Assembly: GCF_011065895.1 (NCBI RefSeq)
Contig: NZ_JAALCR010000006.1
Span: 278,087 to 342,086 of the forward strand
DNA length: 64,000 nucleotides
Origin: Paludisphaera rhizosphaerae
GTDB taxonomy: Bacteria; Planctomycetota; Planctomycetia; Isosphaerales; Isosphaeraceae
Direction of reading: 5' to 3'
Shown here: positions 51,440 through 60,219 of the stretch, piece after piece
Layout of the letters: every line of letters begins with the position of its first letter
How positions within the stretch are numbered: position 1 is the first letter of the stretch
Notes under the pieces: generated by a model
Database searches by the model: none
What the model saw: only the letters and a program-made list of their open reading frames with translations
Told to the model about the DNA's origin: nothing
Program-made: the position numbers and the translations under genes

Positions 51440-51467
51440 ATTATCGTCGTCGACGCGGTGAGGTCAA
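51440..51467 (-). promoter_or_regulatory. Sigma-70-type promoter upstream of the NYN leader
   Basis: On the minus strand TTGACC (51467-51462) and GATAAT (51445-51440) are spaced 16 bp apart. Transcription would start near 51433 and reach the terminator after about 170 bases. The product could be a small RNA or an attenuated leader of the NYN gene. Confidence 0.6.
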
Positions 51468-51572
51468 CAGATTTCTCCGAAGACTCAACCTCGCTTGGAG
51501 AGGTCGCTCCCGCCTTTCCATCTAGATAATACGATCCAAATGAGATAGTGGTTCGTGAATCGACCGGTCATC

Positions 51573-51995
51573 TCAGATGTCGACGATCACCTCGGCTCGC
51601 CAGCTATCCCCGGCCGGCTCCAGAACGAGCCCGTGATAGGTCGCGGCCTTGACCTCGTGGTCGAGGACGTGACGGTCGGGATCGATCGGTTCCCCGGCGA
51701 TCGTCGCCGTGAGCGATCGGCCGTCGGGGGCGACCGAGACGTCGAACCGGCCGTAGAGCGCGTGACGAGTCTCGATCCGGAAGATCAGTTCATTGAGCCA
51801 GTCGACGAGCAGATGCGCGGGGGAGTCGGAGCCCAGTTCGACGATCTCTTCCTCGCGCGGCTCGATCGTCGAGCGGTCGGCGGTGACGACGTCGAACAGG
51901 CCCTCGGCGGCCGTGCGGAAGACGTCGTCAAGGTCGTCGGCCTCGATGCGCAGGCCCAGGTCGGCCGTATGGTCGAAGACTTCCACGCGTCCCAC
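51573..51995 (-). CDS. Archease
   Basis: The GTG at 51995, with GAGGGGAGG just upstream, gives 140 residues starting GRVEVFDHTADLGLRIEA. This is the archease N-terminal signature and the usual family length. Further motifs are the DLDDVFRTAAEGLFDVV helix and LLVDWLNELIFRIET. Archease assists RtcB RNA ligase guanylylation. No rtcB is seen in the window. It is divergent from bcp with a 75-bp gap. Confidence 0.88.
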   Translation of the reverse strand: MGRVEVFDHTADLGLRIEADDLDDVFRTAAEGLFDVVTADRSTIEPREEEIVELGSDSPAHLLVDWLNELIFRIETRHALYGRFDVSVAPDGRSLTATIAGEPIDPDRHVLDHEVKAATYHGLVLEPAGDSWRAEVIVDI

Positions 51996-52070
51996 CGCAA
52001 CCTCCCCTCGACGGCCGCCGCCGCCCCGATTACAAACGACCATCCGCCCGAAATCAGGAGCCTTCCCGCC

Positions 52071-52535
52071 ATGCTCGAAACCGGTAAGCTCGCCCCCGAC
52101 TTCACCCTCCCCGACCAGGACGGCAAGGAAACGACCCTCTCCAAGCTGAAAGGTTCGCCGGTCGTCCTTTACTTCTACCCCAAGGATGACACCTCCGGCT
52201 GCACCAAGGAAGCCTGCGCCTTCCGCGACGGCCACCCCGACTTCCAGGCCGCTGGTGCGACGGTCCTTGGGATCAGCCCGGATTCCTCGGCCTCGCACGC
52301 GAAGTTCGTCGGCAAGTACTCGCTCCCCTTCACGCTCCTGGCCGACGTCGACAAGACCGTCTGCGAGGCGTACGGCGTCTGGAAGGAGAAGAGCATGTAC
52401 GGGCGTAAGTACATGGGCGTCGAGCGGACCACGTTCGTCATCGACCGCGACGGCAAGATCTCCCGGATCTTCCCCAAGGTCAAGGTTCCTGGCCATGCCG
52501 AGGCCGTCCTGGAAGCGGTCCGCGAGTTGAAGTGA
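52071..52535 (+). CDS. bcp: Thioredoxin-dependent peroxiredoxin (Bcp/PrxQ type)
   Basis: The 154-residue protein has the PrxQ pattern: TGKLAPDFTLPDQDG, then YFYPKDDTSGCTKEACAFRD with peroxidatic C44 and resolving C49 five residues later, and VLGISPDSSASHAKF. It reduces hydroperoxides using thioredoxin. The length and residues are complete. Confidence 0.95.
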   Translation: MLETGKLAPDFTLPDQDGKETTLSKLKGSPVVLYFYPKDDTSGCTKEACAFRDGHPDFQAAGATVLGISPDSSASHAKFVGKYSLPFTLLADVDKTVCEAYGVWKEKSMYGRKYMGVERTTFVIDRDGKISRIFPKVKVPGHAEAVLEAVRELK

Positions 52536-52839
52536 CCGCAGCTTGTTACGGTTGTGCGGATCGCGGGGCGTGTGCCGTTGCATACGCCGCGGTGTGCCGG
52601 AATCGCCGCGACGGAACCGTCGGTTCGGTGCCATTGTTAGTTGCGGGGATAATCCATCCCCGCGCTCTTTGGCATCCCGGTGGATACGAATGCCGACAGC
52701 GAATCATCGCGCGTTGTTTGCCGATCGAAGCCAACGGCGATGGTAGTAAACCCTTGGACCTCAGCGGGTTGCTGCCGAAACGAGGTTGGCTTCGATTGGA
52801 ATCGAAGCCAAGCTGTCGGTGAGGCCCGCGGATTATGGT

Positions 52840-52871
52840 TCAGGCCGTCTCGCGCTGGGAACACTCAGCGC
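52840..52871. repeat. 32-bp direct repeat, copy 1
   Basis: TCAGGCCGTCTCGCGCTGGG followed by AACACTCAGCGC. The second copy at 53549-53580 differs at one base (C to G). The second copy encodes the last codons and stop of the sigma-factor gene. This one lies in non-coding DNA. Confidence 0.7.
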
Positions 52872-52878
52872 CGGGTGC

Positions 52879-52962
52879 CATGGCCACGCTTGCGTGGCCA
52901 TGAACCGGTGTGAGACTAGAGAGCGACCGTCGGCGACGCATGGCCACGCAAGTGTGGCCATG
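52879..52962. repeat. Pair of 24-bp palindromes
   Basis: Two inverted repeats with 11-bp arms and a 2-base centre (CATGGCCACGC and inverse) lie at 52879-52902 and 52939-52962; the second has one change that breaks a pair. They could fold as hairpins in RNA and resemble REP-type dispersed elements. Confidence 0.6.
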
Positions 52963-53025
52963 GTACCCAGAGCCTACCTCATTCCGGCGGCGTTGAACGA
53001 GAAGCGTCGGAGACTGCGAGTCGAA

Positions 53026-53469
53026 TCAATCCGGCCTGAAGTCGACTCCGGCGACTCGTCCATTCTTGATCGTGACGACTCCACACGCGACGTGAGATCG
53101 CGGGGCTGTCGGGTCTCGGAAGTCGATTGAGCCGTCGGAGATTAGACGCTCATCGGTCATGACTTCGCCGGATTCCTGGTAGCCCGCCATGTGACGGCGA
53201 ACTTCCTCCACGGTCATTCCCGGCTTTATCGTGTCGAGTCGATGGCGAAGCGACCCCATCCCCGTCTGCGTTGCTTTGAAGGCAACAGCTAGGACAACCA
53301 CAGCCAGTGCCAGTTGCTTGACGGAGAAACGCCTTCCAAGTAGACCGCCGATCAGGGCCAGATTCGCAAACCCATAGACGAAGCCTGAGACGGTCGAGAA
53401 TTCGCCCTTCTCCACGAAGGCGGAGATCAGGATGGTGACAAGCCCACCCACGACAAGAGCCTGACGCAT
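53026..53469 (-). CDS. Small membrane protein with SmpA-like domain
   Basis: The 147-residue product has about three hydrophobic helices in residues 1-67 (ALVVGGLVTILISAFV, FANLALIGGLLG, LALAVVVLAVAFKA). A soluble tail follows with LDTIKPGMTVEEVRRHM, the pattern of the BLIP/SmpA-type small domain, and a beta end (VVTIKNGRVAGVDFRPD). The function is not known. It lies between the two 32-bp direct repeats. Confidence 0.6.
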   Translation of the reverse strand: MRQALVVGGLVTILISAFVEKGEFSTVSGFVYGFANLALIGGLLGRRFSVKQLALAVVVLAVAFKATQTGMGSLRHRLDTIKPGMTVEEVRRHMAGYQESGEVMTDERLISDGSIDFRDPTAPRSHVACGVVTIKNGRVAGVDFRPD

Positions 53470-53548
53470 CGATCGAAGGGCCTCGTTACCCAGGATCGTC
53501 CCGCGATCCGCCTAAGAGGTTCCTCTGGTCGTGCCTTACATCGTCGCC

Positions 53549-53580
53549 TCAGGCCGTCTCGCGCTGGGAAGACTCAGCGC
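53549..53580. repeat. 32-bp direct repeat, copy 2 (3' end of the sigma-factor gene)
   Basis: Matches 52840-52871 except for one base. It carries the stop codon of the sigma-factor gene on the minus strand. Confidence 0.7.
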
Positions 53581-54250
53581 GGACCTGGGTTTCGGTGAAG
53601 GCGTCAAGCTCGTGACCGTGGCGGAGGTGTTGTTCGAGCTTGCGGAGGGCCTTGTACTTCTCGTCGCTGACCCGGTTGACGGCGATTTTGAGGTCGGCGC
53701 CGATTTCGGGGACCGACCAGCCGCGCATCCAGAGTTCGACGATCCGGTCCTGGCGGGGCGTCAGCACGGCGCGGCGGGCGGACTCGAGGATCTCGCCGAG
53801 TTCCAGGCGGTCTCGATGACGCTGCTCGGCGTCGGGGGCGGGAAGGGCCAGGGAGTCGAGCGGCTGGTGCCGCTTGGCGCGCTGGACGCGCTTGCGGACC
53901 ATGTCGATCGCCCGGACGAGTTCCCGGCGTTCCGGGGTGTCGTCGGCGAGAACCTGGGCGAGGTCGAGCCGGCCGTCGCGAGCCTTGGTAAGCAGGCGGC
54001 AGCAGACTTCCTGGGTGCAGTCGTCCCAGACGCGGGGGTCGAGCCGGGCGTTCCGCCAGCAGACCGTGCAGTAGCGCTGGATGTCGCGCACCAGGTCCGA
54101 TTCGGACGCCTGGGCCGTCAGCGCGGCCAGGCCGATGACCAGGGCCATCGCGGCCGGGCCGGCTTTATACGTGCGAGCCAGTACGCCTGCTCCACCTTCG
54201 GGAGTAGGCTGTTCGGGCTGGGCCGTCTTGTCGGTGGTTGCTTCCTTCAT
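53549..54250 (-). CDS. Sigma-70-like RNA polymerase sigma factor (ECF-like)
   Basis: The 233-residue protein has a region-2-like helix (CTVCWRNARLDPRVWDDCTQEVCCRLL, about 60-86) and region 4 as a helix-turn-helix (LTPRQDRIVELWMRGWSVPEIGADLKI, about 163-189). An unusual hydrophobic stretch (AAMALVIGLAALTAQA, about 33-48) lies in the N-terminus and could be a membrane anchor. The last eight or nine codons and the TGA come from the 32-bp repeat, so the C-terminus may be altered. No anti-sigma factor is adjacent. Confidence 0.75.
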   Translation of the reverse strand: MKEATTDKTAQPEQPTPEGGAGVLARTYKAGPAAMALVIGLAALTAQASESDLVRDIQRYCTVCWRNARLDPRVWDDCTQEVCCRLLTKARDGRLDLAQVLADDTPERRELVRAIDMVRKRVQRAKRHQPLDSLALPAPDAEQRHRDRLELGEILESARRAVLTPRQDRIVELWMRGWSVPEIGADLKIAVNRVSDEKYKALRKLEQHLRHGHELDAFTETQVRAESSQRETA

Positions 54251-54433
54251 GTCGCCTGCGGCCTGATGGTTCGGGCAGGAATGACGGGGCCGCCGTCTTC
54301 GTCTTCTACAAGACGAGCGTCCGGCCGATCCTCGCCGGAAATCAACCCGATCTCTTTGGATTCGTGTCCTGGTTCTACACTAAGCCGGGACGGAATCGCA
54401 AGTTGAAATCGATCCAGTGGAGGGGCTTGTTGC

Positions 54434-55450
54434 CTAGCGGCGGTTCTCTTGAAGCAGAATGCGGCGGACTTCGGCGATCATCTGGGGGGAGTCCAGGCAG
54501 AAGTGGCCGGCCGGGATGATGGTTTCCGAGGCCGCGCCCTCAACGTGGGCGCTGGAGTAGGCGACCACGCCGTCGTTTCCGCTTGGACCGGCAGGGCCGT
54601 TCTTGACGGGGATGATCGAATGCCAGGAGACGGTCGCTGGAGGCCGCAACTCAACCATCTCGCGGATGATGGGTGAATTCCACCGCATGTCGTCGATGCT
54701 CGTCGTCAGGCTTCCCCGGAACGTCGGCTTGAAGAAGTTCGGAGGGTTGGCGGCGACCAGGCGGTCGTGGGCCTTCAGCAAGGCGTCTGGTCGTGGGACG
54801 AACCGTGTCGCAACGTCGTGGAGGAGCCACTGATTGGGGGTGCCGCCGCGATGGGGGGTGGCGAGGAAGACGACCGTCTTGACTTCGGGGATCGCCCGGA
54901 ACATCAGCGTCTCTCTTGCGAGGGACAGGTCGGCGGGATCACCCGTGAGCTTCGAGGGCTCCTCGTCGCTGACGAGCCGCCAGAACCGGTCGCCGCCGTC
55001 GACGGCCGCGAGCTTGGCCACCAGCCCTCCCATGCTGTGGCCGATGAGGATCATGCGATCGAGTGCCGGGTCGCGTCGGTCGGGGTCGACTCGGTGGCGG
55101 GTCTCGGCGATCGCTCGTCGCAAGATCATGGTCGAGTAGGCGAGCGGGTCGTTGCTGGCGTAGCCGAAGGTCCAGATCTGATAGGCCGAGGTGAACTGGG
55201 GATCGGCCTCCAGGGCTCGGATCAGAGGCGTCCAGCAGGTGGGGTTGAACCAGAGCCCCGGAATCAGCACGACGGGGATTTTCCCCGGTTGGTAGGGGGA
55301 AGGGATCGACAGCCCCATCGGCTCGATTCGGAGCCGGTTGACCGATGTGGGGGATGGCGTCGACTCGTCCTCGCGAGCCTTGGCCGGCCCCGCCGAGACG
55401 GACAACGCGACGATCAGTCCCCAGATCGCAAGACGATGCACCGGACTCAT
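54434..55450 (-). CDS. Secreted alpha/beta-hydrolase, lipase-like
   Basis: The 338-residue product has a signal peptide (LAIWGLIVALSVSAGPAKA) and an alpha/beta-hydrolase core: the oxyanion-type strand VVLIPGLWFNPTCW (60-73), nucleophile elbow GHSMGG with S139 (137-142), and VVFLATPHRGG (about 211-221), which probably continues the core. It resembles triacylglycerol lipases and PGAP1-like hydrolases. The substrate is not identifiable. It overlaps mgtC (ATGA) and is therefore translationally coupled to it. Confidence 0.8.
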   Translation of the reverse strand: MSPVHRLAIWGLIVALSVSAGPAKAREDESTPSPTSVNRLRIEPMGLSIPSPYQPGKIPVVLIPGLWFNPTCWTPLIRALEADPQFTSAYQIWTFGYASNDPLAYSTMILRRAIAETRHRVDPDRRDPALDRMILIGHSMGGLVAKLAAVDGGDRFWRLVSDEEPSKLTGDPADLSLARETLMFRAIPEVKTVVFLATPHRGGTPNQWLLHDVATRFVPRPDALLKAHDRLVAANPPNFFKPTFRGSLTTSIDDMRWNSPIIREMVELRPPATVSWHSIIPVKNGPAGPSGNDGVVAYSSAHVEGAASETIIPAGHFCLDSPQMIAEVRRILLQENRR

Positions 55451-56127
55451 GCCGTCCTTCCTTCATACGAGACTTCGAGAACGCCCTCGGTCGCCTGGAG
55501 CTTCGCCGTCAGGGCGAGCAGCGAAGCGTCGGACAGGCCGACGACCATCGCCTCCAATCGACGCGTCCCAGGCTTGTCGCCAGGACAGGATTTGAGCGAA
55601 GGAACGTCCAGGCCGGCTTCGACAAAGGCGGATCGCAGCACGCGGTCCGCCGCCTCAGGACTCTCCATCAGCAATGATACAACGCGGAGTCCAGGGCCGA
55701 CGACGATTCGATCCTCGACCCACTTCATCAAGGTCAAGACGACCAGGATGATCGCGGTCGCCGCGACCGCCGCCGTGAACATGCCCCCTCCCGCCGCCAG
55801 GCCGACCGCCGCGACGGCCCAGATGTTCGCCGCCGTGGTCAGCCCCAACACGGCCTCATTGCGGCGGAGGATCGCCCCCGCGCCGAGGAAGCCGATCCCG
55901 CTGACCACCTGGGCGGCGACCCGCGAGGGATCGAGCTGGACCAGAGACGGCCGCAGAACCGGATCGAACCCGTGAGCCGAGACGATCATGAACAGGGCCG
56001 AGCCCAGGCAGACCAGCATGTGCGTCCGCAGGCCCGCCGCCTTATCCGCGCGATGACGCTCAACCCCGATCGCCCCGCCCAGCGCCGCAGCCGTCGTCAG
56101 CCGGATCATCAGGTCCAACGTCGTCAT
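55447..56127 (-). CDS. MgtC/SapB-family membrane protein
   Basis: The 226-residue protein has four or five hydrophobic helices with the family-typical ALGGAIGVERHRADKAAGLRTH (15-36), the SGIGFLGAGAILRR loop and GLTTAANIWAVAAVG. A cytoplasmic ACT-like domain follows (about 145-226). MgtC proteins respond to low magnesium or phosphate stress. It sits 15 bp after recQ and overlaps the lipase-like gene by 4 bp, so recQ, mgtC and lipase form one transcription run. Confidence 0.87.
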   Translation of the reverse strand: MTTLDLMIRLTTAAALGGAIGVERHRADKAAGLRTHMLVCLGSALFMIVSAHGFDPVLRPSLVQLDPSRVAAQVVSGIGFLGAGAILRRNEAVLGLTTAANIWAVAAVGLAAGGGMFTAAVAATAIILVVLTLMKWVEDRIVVGPGLRVVSLLMESPEAADRVLRSAFVEAGLDVPSLKSCPGDKPGTRRLEAMVVGLSDASLLALTAKLQATEGVLEVSYEGRTA

Positions 56128-56142
56128 CGTCGACCCCCAGGA

Positions 56143-59031
56143 TCAGCCGCCGGTCCGGCAGGCGCGGAAGAGCGGCCAGAGATGGACCCGATCGGCGGGC
56201 TCTTCCGGCGGCTCGCCTCCGGGATGGGCCGCAAGCCAGGCGTCCCACGCCGTGACGACTTCCGCGGGCGCGACGGCCGTTGCCTCCAACGTCTTCCCAC
56301 GCCGGGCCATCCAGACGAGATGCCTCACGACCACTGTGGGATCGATCCCCCGGATCGCAGCCGCCTCGTCGATCGAGAACCCCCGATCCACCAGCCGCCA
56401 GGTCCACTCCTCGGTCGAGACGTGGTCGGAGGCCGTCGCGGGCCGTGGCTTCGGAGCCTGGGGCGGGACGGACACGGTGGGAGCCGGGGAGGGAGCGGGT
56501 CGCGCGGGAGGCTCCTCCGGGGTCGGCTCGATCGGGGGATTTCCGGCGGGAGGCGCGGTCGGCCGAGGTTTCGGCGGGGCCTCGGTCTTGGGGGGCGTCG
56601 CGGCGGGAAAGCCGGCGATGGCGGCGAGGATCGCGTCGCCGTAGCGATCGATCCGGGCTCGCCCGAGGCCTTTGACGTCGTTCAACTCGGCCGGCGAGGC
56701 GGGACGCTGGCGGACCAGGGCTTCCAGGGTTTGGTTGGTGAAGATGCAGTAGGCGGGCTGGGAGACCTCGCGAGCCCACTGCTGGCGGAGAGCCTTGAGC
56801 CGCTCATAGGCCGGATCGCCGGCGAGATCGGACGCTTCGGAGGACCCTCCGGCAGGTTCCGAGGTCGCCTTCGACGGGGAGGAGGAAGACCGGTGCAGCG
56901 AGCCGAACTTGCGGGCCACGTCTCGGGGGAGCGACAGGCTCAGCGCGGGGGCCTCGTCGCGGTCGCGGAGCCAGTTCAGGCCGGCCTCGCTCAGAGCGAC
57001 GACCGGCTTGAAGCCGTCGACCGCCTGGCTTTCGACCATCCCCGCACCTCCGAGGGCCTCGATCAGGTCAGCGATTTCCTTGTGGGTGAGGCCGCTGTTG
57101 CGGAGGATGCCGTAGGTACTCAGGTTTTGGAGGCCGCTCCGGCTCATCTTCTCCGAGTCCGAGCCCGCGAGCATCTGGGCGACCGCCGTCTTGCCGAACT
57201 TCCCCTTCGCCCGGGCCACTCCGGAGAGGACCTTCTGGATCGTCTCGCGAGTCTCGGGGCTGTCGATCACCGTGGCGTCGACGCGGGCCGAGCCGCCGTC
57301 GTCGGACCGGCAGTTGTCGCAGCCGCCGCAGTGCTCGGAGAGGTTCGCTCGCTCGCCGAAGTAGCTGAGAATCAGCGACCGGCGGCAGATCGGGCTCATC
57401 GCGTACTGGGTCATCCGGTCGAGCTTCTCGTACTCGTGCCGCTTGCGGGCTTCCAGCCGGCGGAAGTCGATCTCCAGGTCGCGGGCCTTTCGCGTGCGGT
57501 CGACGACCCGGAGGGCGTTGCCTCGGAACGGGGGGACGTAGACGATCGGCAGTTCGGCGGTGAGCCCCTTCATCGCCCGGTTGAACGCCGGCCGGTCGAT
57601 CGCCAGAGCGGTGGCCAGCTCGTCGGGGCGGAAGTAGCAGGATTCACCCACGCGGCCTCGGGCCATCGCCTCGAGCCCCGCCAGGACCGCCCGTTTCACC
57701 GGGGCCTGAGGGCTGACGCGGTCGACGAGGCTCCCCTCCAACTCATCCGCCTCGACGTTGAACCGCACGATCGCCATGTTCTCTCGGGGGGAGAATTTCT
57801 CGATCGCCCCGCAGTCGTCGAGAATCTTGAGGGCGGCTCCCACGCCCGATTCCTTCACATCCACGTCCGACTGCTCCAGGATCTGGGCGTGGGTCAGCTC
57901 GATCGGGTCGTCGTCAAGGGCTCGGAGGAACTCGTAGACCTGGTTCACGGCCTGTCGCGGCGGGAACTCATTCTCGATGAACATCTCCTGGAGCCGGCGG
58001 TCGCCCCCGGAGTACAGGAGGACGCAGACCGAGCGTTCGCCGTCGCGGCCTGCGCGGCCGGCCTCCTGGTAGTAGGCCTCAATGGTGCCGGGCATGTTGA
58101 AATGGACGACCGAGCGGATGTCCGGCTTGTCGACCCCCATCCCGAAGGCGTTGGTCGCGACGACGACGTCGGCATCGCCGTTCATGAAGGCGTCCTGGGC
58201 CTGGGCTCTCGCGTCGCGATCCAGCCCGGCGTGATAGACGACGACCCGCCTCTTCAGCTCCCGAGAGACGTAGCCGGCGACGGTCTCGCAGCGGGCCCGG
58301 CTGGATGCATAAATCACCGAGGCGCCTGGATTTCGGTCGAGGACCCGGCTCAACTCCTCCAGCTTGGCCTCATCGCGGCCGGTCCGGGCGACGACGTACC
58401 GGAGGTTGGGGCGGTCGAAGCCGGTGACGAAGAGGCGAGGGTCTTGAAGACCCAGTTGCTCGGCCACGTCGCGCTGGACGACGTCGGTGGCGGTCGCGGT
58501 CAGGGCGATGCAAGGGGGCGACCCAATCCGTCGGCGGGCTTCGCCAAGGCGGGCGTAGTCGGGACGGAAGTCGTGTCCCCACTGGCTGATGCAGTGCGCC
58601 TCGTCGATCGCCAGGAGGGCCGGCCGTACCCGGGCCATCAGGTTCGTGAACCGGCCGCCGCGGAACCGCTCGGGGGCGACGTAGACGAGGTCGTAAAGGC
58701 CCGCCTCGATCTCGGCCATCCGCTGCGTCTGGACGGCCGGGTCGATGGTGCTGTTGAGCAGCGTCGCTCTCACCCCGCGCTGGGTGAGGGCGTCCACCTG
58801 ATCCTTCATGAGGGCGATGAGTGGACTGACGACGAGGGTCAACCCGGGAACGACCACCGCCGGAAGCTGATAGCAAAGGCTTTTGCCGCCGCCGGTGGGC
58901 ATGACGCAAAGGACGTCTCGACCGGCCAGAACGGCCTCGATGACGTCGCGTTGGCCGGGACGGAAGTCCTTCAGCCCAAACCGCCCGCGGAGCGCCTGCT
59001 CCAGATCGACCGTCCCACCGACGAGACTCAT
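56143..59031 (-). CDS. recQ: ATP-dependent DNA helicase RecQ, long form
   Basis: The 962-residue enzyme has Walker A MPTGGGKS (44-51), DEAH (143-146), the RQC zinc cysteines (about 547-574; EHCGGCDNC) and an HRDC domain (about 738-805; RLKALRQQWAREVSQPAYCI). It is about 350 residues longer than E. coli RecQ. The extra part is a Pro-rich linker and an HTH_40-like winged-helix (about 870-917; GFSIDEAAAIRGIDPTVVVRHL) near the C-terminus. RecQ unwinds DNA with 3'-5' polarity in repair and restart. Confidence 0.93.
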   Translation of the reverse strand: MSLVGGTVDLEQALRGRFGLKDFRPGQRDVIEAVLAGRDVLCVMPTGGGKSLCYQLPAVVVPGLTLVVSPLIALMKDQVDALTQRGVRATLLNSTIDPAVQTQRMAEIEAGLYDLVYVAPERFRGGRFTNLMARVRPALLAIDEAHCISQWGHDFRPDYARLGEARRRIGSPPCIALTATATDVVQRDVAEQLGLQDPRLFVTGFDRPNLRYVVARTGRDEAKLEELSRVLDRNPGASVIYASSRARCETVAGYVSRELKRRVVVYHAGLDRDARAQAQDAFMNGDADVVVATNAFGMGVDKPDIRSVVHFNMPGTIEAYYQEAGRAGRDGERSVCVLLYSGGDRRLQEMFIENEFPPRQAVNQVYEFLRALDDDPIELTHAQILEQSDVDVKESGVGAALKILDDCGAIEKFSPRENMAIVRFNVEADELEGSLVDRVSPQAPVKRAVLAGLEAMARGRVGESCYFRPDELATALAIDRPAFNRAMKGLTAELPIVYVPPFRGNALRVVDRTRKARDLEIDFRRLEARKRHEYEKLDRMTQYAMSPICRRSLILSYFGERANLSEHCGGCDNCRSDDGGSARVDATVIDSPETRETIQKVLSGVARAKGKFGKTAVAQMLAGSDSEKMSRSGLQNLSTYGILRNSGLTHKEIADLIEALGGAGMVESQAVDGFKPVVALSEAGLNWLRDRDEAPALSLSLPRDVARKFGSLHRSSSSPSKATSEPAGGSSEASDLAGDPAYERLKALRQQWAREVSQPAYCIFTNQTLEALVRQRPASPAELNDVKGLGRARIDRYGDAILAAIAGFPAATPPKTEAPPKPRPTAPPAGNPPIEPTPEEPPARPAPSPAPTVSVPPQAPKPRPATASDHVSTEEWTWRLVDRGFSIDEAAAIRGIDPTVVVRHLVWMARRGKTLEATAVAPAEVVTAWDAWLAAHPGGEPPEEPADRVHLWPLFRACRTGG

Positions 59032-59899
59032 GGACGCGGCCCCCGCCCTCCCCTCGGCCGCGAACCCAACGGGGGTCGCCGCCCTCAGACTTATTATAGA
59101 CGGCGCGTCGGGGATCGCGTCAGACCAGCCCGACGCGTCGGCCGTGGTCGTGTCGCCTCCGAGGCTCGGATTTCGAAGACATCAGGACGATCAGAATAAT
59201 GACGTAATTTTATTTGACATGCGCGTCGGCGGCTTGTAGCTTTTTCCTTCGAGCCACCCGCTTCAACCCGAAGCGGCCGGACCTCCGACCCCGTTGAGGG
59301 TCGCTCGCCCGACCCTTCCCGTTCCTTCGGGAGGGCTCCCCCTCACCTCGGTTTCGTACCGCAGAGATTTTGGGCGCGAGTTTTGCTCAACTTCCGACGG
59401 CCGAATCAGTCCAGTTGAGACGGCCTCTTCTTTGTGGACGACGATCGACGTGATTGTGGATTCCGACAGCCGACTCAGGATTCATGCCATGAACTCCGGT
59501 CTCGACTGCCAACTCGACGAAGCCGCTGTAGCGCAGTTTAAACTGCGGCGCCGCCAGGCAAGGAGGTTGGCCCATGCAGCTTCTCGCACTTCAAATTGGA
59601 ATCCCTCGGATTCTTCGTATTGTTGTTGAGCCCTCCCGCAGGAGAAAGCGTTCCTCTCCCGGACCGCTTTCACGCCTCCTCTCCTGCGAATGTGTACTAC
59701 CCGTTGAATAGCATTCGTCGATCCGCCGCCTCCGGTCATCGATGATCTCGCCGGGAGACGCCGGACGCCACCACCGAAGACCGCCGATCAGCGCGTCGCA
59801 TCGCCCAGGGAACGGCCTGCAACGCCCCTCGCTCGCCGCGAGGTCGACCGGATGGTTCCACTCTCTCTTGAAACATTTGCCGTTAAAGTTGTTAGGACG
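59032..59899. other. 868-bp intergenic region with strong RNA-folding potential
   Basis: No supported gene was seen. It is lower in GC than its neighbours and contains a perfect 16-bp palindrome CGCAGTTTAAACTGCG (59532-59547). A long inverted repeat lies at 59637-59688 (CGCAGGAG with CTCCTGCG, and inner AAAGCG with CGCTTT). A polypyrimidine-rich segment precedes the small open frame at 59900. It could hold a leader or non-coding RNA. No known RNA family was recognised. Confidence 0.5.
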
Positions 59900-60112
59900 A
59901 TGGGCCAAGACATGAATTCGACTTCCTCCTCACGTTCCGAGTCGCCGGTCGCGGCCTCCCACGAGGGCCTCGACCTGCTGGACTCCCGCCTCTGGGAGCG
60001 GGCTCGCCGCAACCTGCGGTTGCTGTACAACGGCGGACGGCTCGCACCGGCCGTCGCTCAGACTCCGAGCACCGGCGTCGGTCCGCTCGCCGTCGCGAAT
60101 ACGAAGATCTGA
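59900..60112 (+). CDS. Possible small basic protein
   Basis: The ATG at 59900 (or 59912) gives about 70 residues. A Ser-rich start is followed by LDLLDSRLWERARRNLRLLY, which looks like a short amphipathic helix, and a disordered end. AGGACG precedes the first ATG. Composition is protein-like, but it is too short to be sure, and a shadow open frame covers it on the other strand. Confidence 0.35.
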   Translation: MGQDMNSTSSSRSESPVAASHEGLDLLDSRLWERARRNLRLLYNGGRLAPAVAQTPSTGVGPLAVANTKI

Positions 60113-60219
60113 AGAAGTCGCTCACCCGCCTCTGATCGCTCCCCGCCGGGCTGAACCCCTCGCGGTTCGCTCTCAATCCCTTCTTGGATTTGCATGCATT
60201 AACGACGGCCGAACGTCGT

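Larger units (their letters stand above)
52536..53025. other. 490-bp intergenic region with palindromic and direct repeats
   Basis: No supported gene was found. It contains a 32-bp sequence (52840-52871) repeated at 53549-53580 with one mismatch. Two 24-bp palindromes built on TGGCCACGC/GCGTGGCCA (52879-52902) and its one-mismatch version (52939-52962) lie 36 bp apart. These look like dispersed repeats. Confidence 0.6.

Noticed and set aside
55972..59199. A 1075-codon plus-strand frame opposite recQ
   Set aside because: It is antisense to a complete RecQ helicase, and has no signal, motif or ribosome-binding site.
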